Assembly (NCBI RefSeq): GCF_014842025.1
Contig: NZ_JACYUY010000014.1
Coordinates: forward strand, 86,280-150,279
Reading direction: 5' to 3'
Source of the DNA: Massilia sp. CFBP 13721
GTDB taxonomy: Bacteria; Pseudomonadota; Gammaproteobacteria; Burkholderiales; Burkholderiaceae_D
Length of the DNA stretch: 64,000 bases
Numbering within the stretch: position 1 is the stretch's first letter; each line of letters begins with the position of its first letter. A program made the position numbers and the translations under genes. Below the pieces are notes generated by a model. It worked only from the letters and a program-made list of their open reading frames with translations. It was not told the DNA's origin and made no database searches. Positions 8,096-16,408 of this stretch are shown piece after piece.

Positions 8096-8376
8096 AAACG
8101 ACCCTGATCGACGGCATGACGCCGGCCCATTTCGACAAACACATCATCGGCAACATCCTGCTCGACGTAGCGCCGGAAGACGAAGTGCGCCAGCACAAGA
8201 TGCTGATCGGCGTGCGCAACGAGGCCGGCGACATCTACCGCCTCATCGGCGCGGCCAAGATCAACAGTTTCATGAACGCCGTCGAAGAACTGGCCGACCT
8301 CGGCCTAGTCGACGAGCTGGAAGATACCGAAGAGCCGAAGGATGGCTGCGACGCCATTTTCAGCGAGCCGGACTGA
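8092..8376 (+). CDS. Conserved-looking small acidic protein of unknown function (94 aa)
   Basis: I cannot name a family. The start is TTG at 8092-8094, overlapping the MarR stop (TTGA) and preceded by AAGGA at the right distance. The 94 residues look like a compact cytoplasmic protein: a mixed alpha/beta N-terminal half (GNILLDVAPEDEVRQHKMLIGVRNEAGDIYRLIGAAKINSFMNAVEEL) and a very acidic tail (VDELEDTEEPKDGCDAIFSEPD) with one Cys. Codon use matches its neighbours. Tight coupling to the regulator suggests a shared stimulus or a modulating partner, which is inference. Confidence 0.75.
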   Translation: MKTTLIDGMTPAHFDKHIIGNILLDVAPEDEVRQHKMLIGVRNEAGDIYRLIGAAKINSFMNAVEELADLGLVDELEDTEEPKDGCDAIFSEPD

Positions 8377-8401
8377 CCATTTTTGCAGCGTTGTAAAAGT
8401 G

Positions 8402-8425
8402 CCCCAGAGCAAAGTTTGCCTGGGG
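8402..8425. promoter_or_regulatory. 24-bp near-perfect dyad upstream of the HDOD gene
   Basis: CCCCAGAGCAAA and TTTGCCTGGGG face each other as inverted arms with one mismatch. The dyad ends 19 bases before a -10 box, so it covers the expected -35 region. It lacks a T-run and so is more likely an operator than a terminator, although it could also end the upstream transcript. Confidence 0.4.
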
Positions 8426-8444
8426 TACGTCTAACCATCCAGAG

Positions 8445-8450
8445 TATAAT
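8445..8450 (+). promoter_or_regulatory. Consensus -10 box six bases before the HDOD start codon
   Basis: TATAAT is separated from the ATG at 8457 by six bases, which places the predicted transcription start exactly on the A of the start codon. No Shine-Dalgarno sequence is available, consistent with a leaderless mRNA. A canonical -35 is not evident; the dyad at 8402-8425 lies there instead. Confidence 0.55.
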
Positions 8451-8456
8451 TTTTCG

Positions 8457-9290
8457 ATGGACAGACTCGACGCCTTTAAGAGTATCGCGGCCCAGGCCAT
8501 CCGCGGCGAACTCAGCTTTCCGACGAATGTCGACGCCACGCTCAGGCTGCAACAAGCCCTGAACGATCCCGACTGCCACGCCGACGCGGCCGCCCGCCTG
8601 GTGCAGGCCGAGCCGCTGCTGGCGGCGCGCACCGTCGCCATCGCCAATTCCGTTACCTATAACCGCTCCGGCAACGACGTCACCAACGTCCGTGCGGCGG
8701 TGCAGCGCGTGGGTTTTAGAACGCTGGGCGCGCTGGCCGCCTCCGTTATCGTGCGCCAGCTGAGCAGCGAAATCTCCGACCCCGACTTGCGCAAGCGCGC
8801 CGACGCCCTGTGGCGCCACTCGGCCCACGTGGCGGCGCTGGCGCAGGTGATCGCGCGCCGGGTCTCGTTCGTCGATCCGGAAACGGCCATGTTCGCCGGC
8901 ATCGTGCACGAGGTCGGCGGCTTTTACATGCTGTCGCAGGCGCATCTGTATCCGGGCCTGCTCGATGGCGATGCCGACGAGTGGCTGGAACATGGCGAAG
9001 TGGCAGTCGGCCGCGGCGTGCTGCTGCGCCTGGGCGTGCCGGCGCCGGTGATGGGAGCGATCGAAGCCATGTGGAACGGCATGCGCGCCCTGCCGCCGGA
9101 AACCCTGGGGGACACCTTGCTGCTGGCGAACGACCTGTCGCCGCTGGCCTCTCCCCTGCTCGAGCGGCCGGGAGCGACCACGGCCGCCGCTGCGGCATCG
9201 ATCGATTTCGCGGTGGGCGACGGCACGCTGGCGCGCATCATGGAAGAGTCGGCGCACGAAGTGCAGAGTTTGACGTCGGCGTTGTTGTAA
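8457..9290 (+). CDS. HDOD domain protein
   Basis: The 277-residue protein is a stand-alone HDOD module: a helical start (residues 1-40), then an HD-like alpha-helical domain with LVQAEPLLAARTVAIANSVTYNRSGNDVTNVRAAVQRVGFRTLGAL and LWRHSAHVAALAQVIARRVSFVDPETAMFAGIVHEVGGFYML. The HD pair of catalytic phosphohydrolases is replaced: the second motif reads VHEVGG where true HD enzymes have HDIG. HDOD proteins therefore act in signalling without a proven hydrolase activity. No partner domain is fused. The predicted leaderless start and the dyad at 8402-8425 suggest its own regulation. Confidence 0.87.
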   Translation: MDRLDAFKSIAAQAIRGELSFPTNVDATLRLQQALNDPDCHADAAARLVQAEPLLAARTVAIANSVTYNRSGNDVTNVRAAVQRVGFRTLGALAASVIVRQLSSEISDPDLRKRADALWRHSAHVAALAQVIARRVSFVDPETAMFAGIVHEVGGFYMLSQAHLYPGLLDGDADEWLEHGEVAVGRGVLLRLGVPAPVMGAIEAMWNGMRALPPETLGDTLLLANDLSPLASPLLERPGATTAAAAASIDFAVGDGTLARIMEESAHEVQSLTSALL

Positions 9291-9321
9291 TTCCTGAACG
9301 AATCCTGGACATTTGCAGCAA

Positions 9322-9475
9322 GACGTAGGGTGGGCGGGTTTCCCGCCCACGCGTTCAAACCGAGCATGCTTGGCTCGTGCGCCGCTTTGGCCTCCCGATA
9401 ACTTTCTTGTAATAACTGTGCGGCAGCGCTGACGTGCGTTGAACGCGTGGGCGGGAGACCCGCCCACCCTACGTC
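9322..9475. repeat. REP-like palindrome pair in inverted orientation
   Basis: The unit at 9322-9359 (GACGTAGGGTGGGCGGG...CCCACGCGTTCAA) is repeated in reverse complement at 9438-9475, with about 78 bases between. Each unit is itself a palindrome and the two together could fold into a large cruciform. It lies just after the HDOD gene and belongs to the same family as the units near 0.5, 13.4, 15.0, 19.9, 29.5 and 45.6 kb. Confidence 0.8.
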
Positions 9476-9517
9476 GCCCCAGCAAACATTTCCAGATTAT
9501 CCACGTCTCGACCCCGC

Positions 9518-9620
9518 AAAAAAAATGCCCGCTCGGGGGCGAGCGGGCAAAGTCCAAAACTAGGGATGTCCTGAAAGAGACAGGTCCATATTAGTTCCCG
9601 GTTCCCGCAAACTCTGTGCG
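9518..9620 (-). ncRNA. Probable small RNA, copy 1 of a tandem pair
   Basis: Read on the minus strand, this approximately 103-nt unit starts with CGCACAGAG (9612-9620) and includes a 36-nt core at 9550-9585. It ends in a strong intrinsic terminator: a 10-bp stem (9526-9535 with 9540-9549) and a run of eight T. The core contains a small hairpin, CCTG with CAGG, exposing the loop TCTCTTT. The same core is present unchanged in copy 2. No ORF with a ribosome-binding site spans the unit. The 5' end is a guess based on where similarity to copy 2 begins. The family is not identified; betaproteobacteria are known to carry tandem small RNA families, so this may belong to one already described. Confidence 0.65.
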
Positions 9621-9673
9621 CCAGTTCACATTTGTGACATTTTGTTGAAATCTGTGTCGCAGGCTGGACGGGC

Positions 9674-9778
9674 AAAAAAAAACCCGCTCCGGAGGGGGAG
9701 CGGGTGAAGTCCAAAACTAGGGATGTCCTGAAAGAGACAGGTTCACTATAAGGTTCCGCCCTCCCCGTTCTCTGTGCG
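9674..9778 (-). ncRNA. Probable small RNA, copy 2 of a tandem pair
   Basis: This unit mirrors copy 1: CGCACAGAG (9770-9778), a diverged segment of about 27 nt, the identical 36-nt core (9707-9742), and a terminator of different sequence but equal form (stem 9682-9690 with 9697-9705, then nine T). Sequence between core and start differs from copy 1 while core and terminator shape are kept, which argues for a conserved RNA and not a recent duplication. Upstream on this strand, TTTACA followed after 16 bases by TAATGG (about 9802-9829) is a possible promoter. Confidence 0.65.
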
Positions 9779-9877
9779 ATAACTCACACATGAGACTCAA
9801 ATCCATTATTCAGACAATTTCTCTTGTAAAAATCGGTATTGTGCCGAGCCAGCCTGCTTGAAAAAACACGCACAAAT

Positions 9878-9916
9878 AAAAATGCCGCCCGGTTTACAGC
9901 CGGGCGGCATTTTTTT
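9878..9916 (-). terminator. Intrinsic terminator after secF
   Basis: An 11-bp GC-rich stem (9882-9892 with 9900-9910) with a 6-base loop is flanked by A-rich and T-rich tracts. It lies 12 bases beyond the secF stop and could also act on plus-strand transcription. Confidence 0.85.
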
Positions 9917-9928
9917 CGGACTAGACGT

Positions 9929-10948
9929 TTAGACGACGGCGCCGTCGGTCTCGTCTTTTTCCTTGACCGGCTTGATCAGGTCTTCACGCTTGACGCCGAA
10001 CCACATCGCCAGCGCGGCGGCCACGAACACCGACGAATAGATACCGAAGCAGATACCGATCGTCAGCGCCATCGCGAAGTGGTGCAGCGACGGGCCGCCG
10101 AACAGCAGCATCGACAGCACCATCATCTGGGTCGAGGCGTGGGTGATGATGGTTCGCGAGATGGTGCTGGTGATCGCGTGGTCGATGACTTCGACGACCG
10201 TCATCTTGCGCTGCTTGCGGAAGGTTTCGCGGATCCGGTCGAAGATGACGACCGATTCGTTGACCGAGTAACCGAGTACCGCCAGCACCGCCGCCAGCAC
10301 CGTCAGCGAGAATTCCCACTGGAAGAAGGCGAAGAAGCCGAGAATGATGACGACGTCGTGCAGGTTCGCCAGGATCGCGGCGACGGCGAATTTCCACTCG
10401 AAGCGCACCGCCAGGTAGATCACCACGCCGACCACGACCATGATCAGCGCGTTCAGGCCGTCATGCGCCAGTTCGTCGCCGACCTGCGGGCCGACGAAGT
10501 CGACGCGCTGCAGCGTCACCAGTTCGGCGCCGGCCGCGTTGGCGCAGGTGGTGCGCTCGACCGGCTGGCCCTTTTCCGTTACCGTGATCTGCTTCGGCGT
10601 ACCGCCTTCCGAGGCGCAGACGGCATTGAAAGCTTCCGACGACACGGTGGCGCCGGCGGCGGTTTTTACCGGCGGCAGGCGCAGCATGATGTCCTGGGCG
10701 GTGCCGAAGCTGGCCACTTCCGGCGCTTCATGGCCGATGCTGCGCAGCGTGGCGCGGATCTTTTCCTGGTCGGCCGCATGCGGATAACGCAGTTCCATCA
10801 CGGTGCCGCCGGTGAACTCGACCGAGAAGTGCAGGCCCTTGGTCACCAGGAAGAACACCGCAGCCACGAAGGTCAGCGCCGAGATCACGTTGAAGATCAA
10901 CGCGTGGCGCATGAACGGGATGTCCCGCTTGATTTTGAAAAATTCCAT
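9929..10948 (-). CDS. secF: Protein translocase subunit SecF
   Basis: SecF works with SecD in the inner membrane, using the proton gradient to help pull preproteins through SecYEG. The 339-residue protein has the family's six membrane helices, with the first at about 20-38 and the rest in the C-terminal half (LNALIMVVVGVVIYLAVRFEWKFAVAAILANLHDVVIILGFFAFF onward), and the motif GYSVNESVVIFDRIRETFRK. The first periplasmic domain (FSVEFTGGTVMELRY) appears extended by some 30 residues and carries two Cys in a segment (VCASEGGTP...RTTCANAAG) that I do not recall in well-known SecF proteins. It follows secD by 12 bases and ends at a strong terminator. Confidence 0.96.
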   Translation of the reverse strand: MEFFKIKRDIPFMRHALIFNVISALTFVAAVFFLVTKGLHFSVEFTGGTVMELRYPHAADQEKIRATLRSIGHEAPEVASFGTAQDIMLRLPPVKTAAGATVSSEAFNAVCASEGGTPKQITVTEKGQPVERTTCANAAGAELVTLQRVDFVGPQVGDELAHDGLNALIMVVVGVVIYLAVRFEWKFAVAAILANLHDVVIILGFFAFFQWEFSLTVLAAVLAVLGYSVNESVVIFDRIRETFRKQRKMTVVEVIDHAITSTISRTIITHASTQMMVLSMLLFGGPSLHHFAMALTIGICFGIYSSVFVAAALAMWFGVKREDLIKPVKEKDETDGAVV

Positions 10949-10960
10949 GACGATTCCTAA

Positions 10961-12838
10961 TTATTTCTTTTCAGCGGGCAGGCCCGGGGTCCAGACGGTG
11001 CCCACCGACAGCTTGGTGAGCTTCTTGCCGCGGCGGCCGTACCAGAAGTTGGCGATGCCGCGCGAGACGAACACGGCCGAGAACATCGAGGTCAGGATGC
11101 CGAGCGTGTGCACCACGGCAAAACCGCGCACCGCGCCCGAACCGAAGATCAGCAGCGCCAGGCCGACGATCAGGGTCGTCACGTTGGAGTCGAAAATCGT
11201 GTCCCAGGCATGGCTGAAGCCGTTGGTGATCGCCATCTGCGGCGTGGCGCCGGCGCGCAACTCCTCGCGGATACGCTCGTTGATCAGCACGTTGGCGTCG
11301 ATCGCCATACCGAGCGCCAGCGCGATTGCGGCGATACCCGGCAGGGTCAAGGTGGCTTGCAGCATCGACAGCAAGGCCAGCAGGAACATCACGTTGGCGG
11401 CCAGCGCCAGCGCGCTGAAGACACCGAACATGTGATAGTAGATGATCATGAAGATGGCGATCGCGACGAAGCCCCACACGGTCGAGTGCAGGCCGCGGTC
11501 GATGTTTTCGGCGCCCAGCTGCGGGCCGACCACGCGTTCTTCGATGAATTCCATCGGCGCCGACAGCGCGCCCGAGCGCAGCAGCAGCGCCAGCTCATTC
11601 GCGTCTTCGATGCTGCCGATGCCGGTGATCTGGAAGGTCGAGCCGAGTTCGCCCTGGATGGTCGGGGCCGACGGCACGGTGTACTTGCCCTTCTCTTTCA
11701 GCAGGATCGCCATGCGCTTGCCGATGTTTTCGCGGGTAGCGAGACGGATCTTGCGGCCGCCGTCGCCGTTCAGGTCGAGCGATACGGCCGGCTGCTGGTT
11801 CTGGTCGAAGGTGGCGACGGCGCTCGAGATGTAGTCGCCGGTCAGAATAATGTCTTTCGACACCACGACCGGGGCGCCGCGGCCTTCGGTGAACAGTTCC
11901 GAATTGAGCGGAATGGCGGCCGACAGTTCGGTGCCCGGGGTGATGGTCGAATCGACCATGCGCATTTCGAGGGTCGCGGTGCGGCCGATGATGTCTTTCG
12001 CACGGGCCACGTCCTGCACGCCCGGCAGCTGGACGACGATGCGGTCGGCGCCCTGGCGCTGGATGACCGGCTCGGTCACGCCGAGTTCGTTGATACGCTT
12101 GGACAGCGTGGTGATGTTCTGGTTCACGCCTTCTTCGACGGTGCGCTTGAGCGCTTCCGGCTTCAGGGTGACCATCAGTTTCAGGTCGGTACCGTCGGCG
12201 GCATCGGCAAAGGCCAGGTCTTGCACCTGGCTCGACAGCGCGGTGCGGGCGGCGGCGCGGGTGGCGGCATCGCGGAAGGTCACCTCCACCGTATTGCCGA
12301 CACGCTCGATACCGGCGTGGCGCACGTTCTTGTCGCGCAGGATGCTGCGCACGCTCGCTTGCGTGCCCTTGATCTTGGTTTCCAGCACGGCCTTGGAATC
12401 GACTTGCAGCAGGAAGTGGACGCCGCCGCGCAGGTCGAGGCCGAGGTTCATCGCCTTGGCGTTCAGGGTCTGCATCCAGGCCGGGGTATTCTTCACCAGG
12501 TTGACGGTGACGATGTAATCGGGATCCGCCGGGTCACGGTTGAGCTGGCGCTCGAGCGCGAGCTTGGCCTTGAACTGGGCGTCGGTGGTGGCGAAACGCG
12601 CACGCACGGCCGTCGAGTTGCCGGCGCCATCCAGGGTGACCTGGTTCGCAGGAACACCTTCGCGTGTCAGCACGTCCGCGACTCGGGACGTGGTCTCGCT
12701 CGTAATCTTGACCGTCGTCTTGCCGGTCGTAACCTGCAACGCTGGCGATTCGCCGAAGTAGTTAGGCGCCGTGTACAGCGCGCCCAGCAGCAGCGCGACG
12801 GCGATCAGTATGTATTTCCAGACGGGATAGCGATTCAT
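10961..12838 (-). CDS. secD: Protein translocase subunit SecD
   Basis: The 625-residue protein matches full-length SecD: an N-terminal helix (YILIAVALLLGALYTAPNYFG), the large periplasmic P1 region with LGLDLRGGVHFLLQVD at about 132-147 and LSKRINELGVTEPVIQRQGADRIVVQLPGVQD, and five C-terminal helices including GIAAIALALGMAIDANVLINERIREELRAG. The Asp in GMAIDANVLI is in the region linked to proton-driven movement in the SecDF family. It lies between yajC (63 bases upstream) and secF (12 bases downstream), the standard order. Confidence 0.97.
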   Translation of the reverse strand: MNRYPVWKYILIAVALLLGALYTAPNYFGESPALQVTTGKTTVKITSETTSRVADVLTREGVPANQVTLDGAGNSTAVRARFATTDAQFKAKLALERQLNRDPADPDYIVTVNLVKNTPAWMQTLNAKAMNLGLDLRGGVHFLLQVDSKAVLETKIKGTQASVRSILRDKNVRHAGIERVGNTVEVTFRDAATRAAARTALSSQVQDLAFADAADGTDLKLMVTLKPEALKRTVEEGVNQNITTLSKRINELGVTEPVIQRQGADRIVVQLPGVQDVARAKDIIGRTATLEMRMVDSTITPGTELSAAIPLNSELFTEGRGAPVVVSKDIILTGDYISSAVATFDQNQQPAVSLDLNGDGGRKIRLATRENIGKRMAILLKEKGKYTVPSAPTIQGELGSTFQITGIGSIEDANELALLLRSGALSAPMEFIEERVVGPQLGAENIDRGLHSTVWGFVAIAIFMIIYYHMFGVFSALALAANVMFLLALLSMLQATLTLPGIAAIALALGMAIDANVLINERIREELRAGATPQMAITNGFSHAWDTIFDSNVTTLIVGLALLIFGSGAVRGFAVVHTLGILTSMFSAVFVSRGIANFWYGRRGKKLTKLSVGTVWTPGLPAEKK

Positions 12839-12901
12839 AGTGTTCCAGCGTTGGGTGTTGAGCGACAGCGGCCCTTGTGATCGAAGGGCCGCGGCGCGGG
12901 C

Positions 12902-13234
12902 TTACAGGGACTTGAGCGTACCCTTCGGCAGCAGCGTGGTGACTGCGTTTTTCTGCACGACCATCTCGGTACCGGTGGCCACTTCGATAGTGACATAGGC
13001 GTCTTTCACCTGCACGACGCGGCCCAGGATGCCGCCGGCGGTGACGACTTCATCGCCCTTGGCCAGCGCTTCCATCATTGCTTTCATTTCTTTCTGGCGC
13101 TTTTGCTGCGGGCGGATCATGAGGAAATACATGACCACGAACATGATCAGCAGGGGCGCGAAGGTCGTCAGGTTGCCCATCAGGCCAGGATCGGCAGCGG
13201 TGGTGGTTTGCGCGTACGCGTTGGAAATGAACAC
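12902..13234 (-). CDS. yajC: Sec translocon accessory protein YajC
   Basis: YajC is a small single-helix inner membrane protein that associates with SecDF and YidC. The 110-residue product has the usual membrane segment (LTTFAPLLIMFVVMYFLMIRPQQKRQKEMK) followed by a cytosolic domain with the motif LAKGDEVVTAGGILGRV. The start is taken as GTG at 13232-13234 because GGAG lies five bases upstream and the resulting MFISNAYAQ beginning is usual for betaproteobacterial YajC; an ATG 90 bases upstream would add an unconserved leader. In other proteobacteria yajC directly follows tgt. Here a plus-strand gene and repeats separate them. Confidence 0.94.
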   Translation of the reverse strand: MFISNAYAQTTTAADPGLMGNLTTFAPLLIMFVVMYFLMIRPQQKRQKEMKAMMEALAKGDEVVTAGGILGRVVQVKDAYVTIEVATGTEMVVQKNAVTTLLPKGTLKSL

Positions 13235-13387
13235 AAGGACTCCGATTGTGAGATAAAAAAAACAGCGCTGTATTCTAGCACCGGCGAATCGCCAGCGGCC
13301 ATTTGCGGTAGATGGGATTGACAAGAATGAATTGCAAGGTGGAAATTAGGGATATTGATGCGTTTTGCACCTTGGCGGCGGTGCACC

Positions 13388-13534
13388 GTAGGGTGGGCAC
13401 TTGTGCCCACGCGGTCGTGCTGTAGCGGACCCTACCGTATAAGCTTGCTGCGATTGGATGCGCCCCGTTTCGGACTTGGTGAACCTGTTCAACCATCATC
13501 CGTGGTACCGCGTGGGCACGAGTGCCCACCCTAC
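13388..13534. repeat. REP-like palindrome pair
   Basis: A unit at 13388-13415 (GTAGGGTGGGCACTTGTGCC...) and its inverted partner at 13507-13534 (...GTGCCCACCCTAC) bracket about 90 bases. The second unit directly abuts the 116-bp element that begins at 13535. The rest of the 13235-13817 gap has no gene. Confidence 0.8.
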
Positions 13535-13650
13535 GAGGTTGTGAAAAAATCGCCATGGCTGCGTTGCCTCGTCTCGCCGTACACTCGTACTGTCTTCGAC
13601 TCGGCGCCGGGCGGCCGTATCCCTTGCCCTGACAATTTTTTCACAACCTC
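13535..13650 (-). repeat. 116-bp dispersed element with 16-bp terminal inverted repeats, copy 1
   Basis: The ends GAGGTTGTGAAAAAAT (13535-13550) and ATTTTTTCACAACCTC (13635-13650) are perfect inverted repeats. The interior includes GTAC-ACTC-GTAC (13579-13590) and the stretch CGGCGCCGGGCGGCCGTAT. It is assigned to the minus strand so that the attached REP unit lies downstream, as in copies 2 and 4. No coding capacity is credible. Confidence 0.85.
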
Positions 13651-13817
13651 TACGAATGAGGCCCTCGGCAGCAAGCATTTCGAGCCTGTGCGAGAATCCT
13701 GCCAGGCGAAACGCAGTACCGCATGCGCATGCGGCAGACCTTTCGCCACAATCCCACCTTATACGCCGCCCGGCGCGCACTTGCGCGCTGGCTGCTTATC
13801 TATTGAAAAAGTTTCCC

Positions 13818-14918
13818 ATGTCAGCATTGTTTTCCCCGTTTACATTAAAAGACGTCACCCTGCGCAACCGTATCGCGGTGCCGCCGATGTGCCAGTACAG
13901 CGCCACCGATGGCCTCACCAACGGATGGCACCAGACCCACTACGAAAGCATCGCCCGCGGCGGCGCCGGCCTGGTGATTGTCGAAGCGACCGGCGTCTCG
14001 CCGGAAGGCCGCATCACCCCGGGCTGCCTCGGCCTGTGGGACGACGGCCAGGTCGCCGGCCTGGCGCGCATTGCCGCCAACATCAAGGCGGCCGGCGCCG
14101 TGCCCGGCATCCAGATCGGCCATGCCGGCCGCAAGGCCAGCGCCCAGCGTCCGTGGGAAGGCGACGACCACATCCCTGAAGGCGACCCGAGCGGCTGGGA
14201 AACGATCTCGCCCTCCGCCATCGCTTTCGGCGCCAACCTGCCGCGCGTGCCGCGTGCGATGACGATCGCCGACATCGATCGCGTCAAAGCCGACTTCGTG
14301 GCCGCCGCCCGCCGCGCGCTCGACGCCGGCTTCGAATGGCTCGAACTGCACTTCGCCCACGGCTACCTCGGCCAGAGCTTTTTCTCGGTGCACGCGAACG
14401 GGCGCGACGATCGCTATGGCGGCGACCTCGCCGGCCGCAGCCGCTTCCTGCTCGAGACGCTCGCCGCCGTGCGCGCGGTCTGGCCCGAGCGCTTCCCGCT
14501 GACGGCGCGTTTCGGCGTGATCGAATTCGACGGGCGCGATGAAGAGACCTTGTCCGAGTCGATCGAACTGACGAAGCAGTTCCGTGCCGGCGGCCTCGAC
14601 ATGCTGAACGTGAGCGTCGGCTTCTCGACGCCGGATGCGAGCATTCCTTGGGGTTCCGGTTTCCTGGCGCCGATCGCCGAACGCGTGAAGCGCGAAACCG
14701 GTCTGCCGGTGGCGTCGTCGTGGAACATCGATTCGCCGGCAGTCGCCGAGCGTGTCGTGCTTGATGGCCAGATGGACCTGGTGATGATCGGGCGCGCGCA
14801 CCTGGGCAATCCGCATTATGCGTATGCGGCGGCCAAGGCGCTGGGCGTGGACAAGCCGTCGTGGACGCTGCCGGCGCCGTATGCGCACTGGCTGGAGCGC
14901 TATCGCGCGGCGGAGTAA
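13818..14918 (+). CDS. Old Yellow Enzyme family NAD(P)H:flavin oxidoreductase (YqjM/XenA-like)
   Basis: These FMN enzymes reduce the C=C bond of enones, nitro compounds and other electrophiles. The 366-residue product has the class-II marks: RNRIAVPPMCQYSATDG with the redox-tuning Cys at residue 25, the NGWHQTHYESIARGGAGLVIVEATGVSPEGRI segment, the paired His in LELHFAHGYLGQSFFS for substrate binding, and the phosphate-binding VMIGRAHLGNPHYAY near the C-terminus. The start at 13818 matches the family N-terminus. It sits alone on the plus strand between tgt and yajC, which are normally adjacent, and is enclosed by repeat clusters on both sides, so it looks inserted. A terminator follows. Confidence 0.92.
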   Translation: MSALFSPFTLKDVTLRNRIAVPPMCQYSATDGLTNGWHQTHYESIARGGAGLVIVEATGVSPEGRITPGCLGLWDDGQVAGLARIAANIKAAGAVPGIQIGHAGRKASAQRPWEGDDHIPEGDPSGWETISPSAIAFGANLPRVPRAMTIADIDRVKADFVAAARRALDAGFEWLELHFAHGYLGQSFFSVHANGRDDRYGGDLAGRSRFLLETLAAVRAVWPERFPLTARFGVIEFDGRDEETLSESIELTKQFRAGGLDMLNVSVGFSTPDASIPWGSGFLAPIAERVKRETGLPVASSWNIDSPAVAERVVLDGQMDLVMIGRAHLGNPHYAYAAAKALGVDKPSWTLPAPYAHWLERYRAAE

Positions 14919-14924
14919 AAAATG

Positions 14925-14954
14925 AAAAAGCGCGGCCAACTGGCCGCGCTTTTT
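14925..14954 (+). terminator. Intrinsic terminator after the Old Yellow Enzyme gene
   Basis: A 14-bp stem (14925-14938 with 14941-14954) of AAAAAGCGCGGCCA form begins six bases after the stop. It is symmetrical and could terminate both strands. Confidence 0.85.
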
Positions 14955-15008
14955 CGTGGGTGCATGAACGGTTCGACTGCGCGAAGGTGCGTTGAACTAA
15001 TGTACAAA

Positions 15009-15222
15009 ACGCGTGGAGTCGGGACTCCACCCTACATGCTCGATTACGCGGCGATCGTAGAGGTTGTGAAAAAATTGTCAGGGCAAGGGATACGGCCGCC
15101 CGGCGCCGAGTCGAAGACAGTACGAGGGTACGGCGAGACGAGGCAACGCAGCCATGGCGATTTTTTCACAACCTCGTAGGGTGGAGCGGGCGGCGAACCG
15201 CTCCTGACCCCACGCGTTCAGC
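15009..15222. repeat. REP-like palindrome pair enclosing a 116-bp element
   Basis: A unit at 15009-15035 (AACGCGTGGAG...CTCCACCCTAC) and an inverted unit at 15176-15222 (GTAGGGTGGAGC...CCCACGCGTTCAG) flank copy 2 of the 116-bp element. Both share GGAG in place of the usual GGGC, a matching change in the two arms. The 14955-15247 gap has no gene. Confidence 0.75.
15060..15175 (+). repeat. 116-bp dispersed element, copy 2
   Basis: It has the same 16-bp perfect terminal inverted repeats as copy 1 (15060-15075 and 15160-15175) and nearly the same interior, with GTAC-GAGG-GTAC at the centre-right. It is immediately followed by a REP unit starting GTAGGGTGG at 15176. Confidence 0.87.
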
Positions 15223-15247
15223 AGCGGCAGCGATGCCGCGCCAGTGA

Positions 15248-16393
<1,146 letters not shown>

Positions 16394-16408
16394 TTATTGA
16401 CGTAAGGT

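Noticed and set aside
8402..8425. Intrinsic terminator after the small acidic protein gene
   Set aside because: The hairpin has no following T-run and sits immediately upstream of a -10 box; an operator role is at least as likely.
9518..9778. Tandem repeat as a CRISPR array
   Set aside because: There are only two units, with a long variable part, each ending in its own terminator; no cas gene is present.
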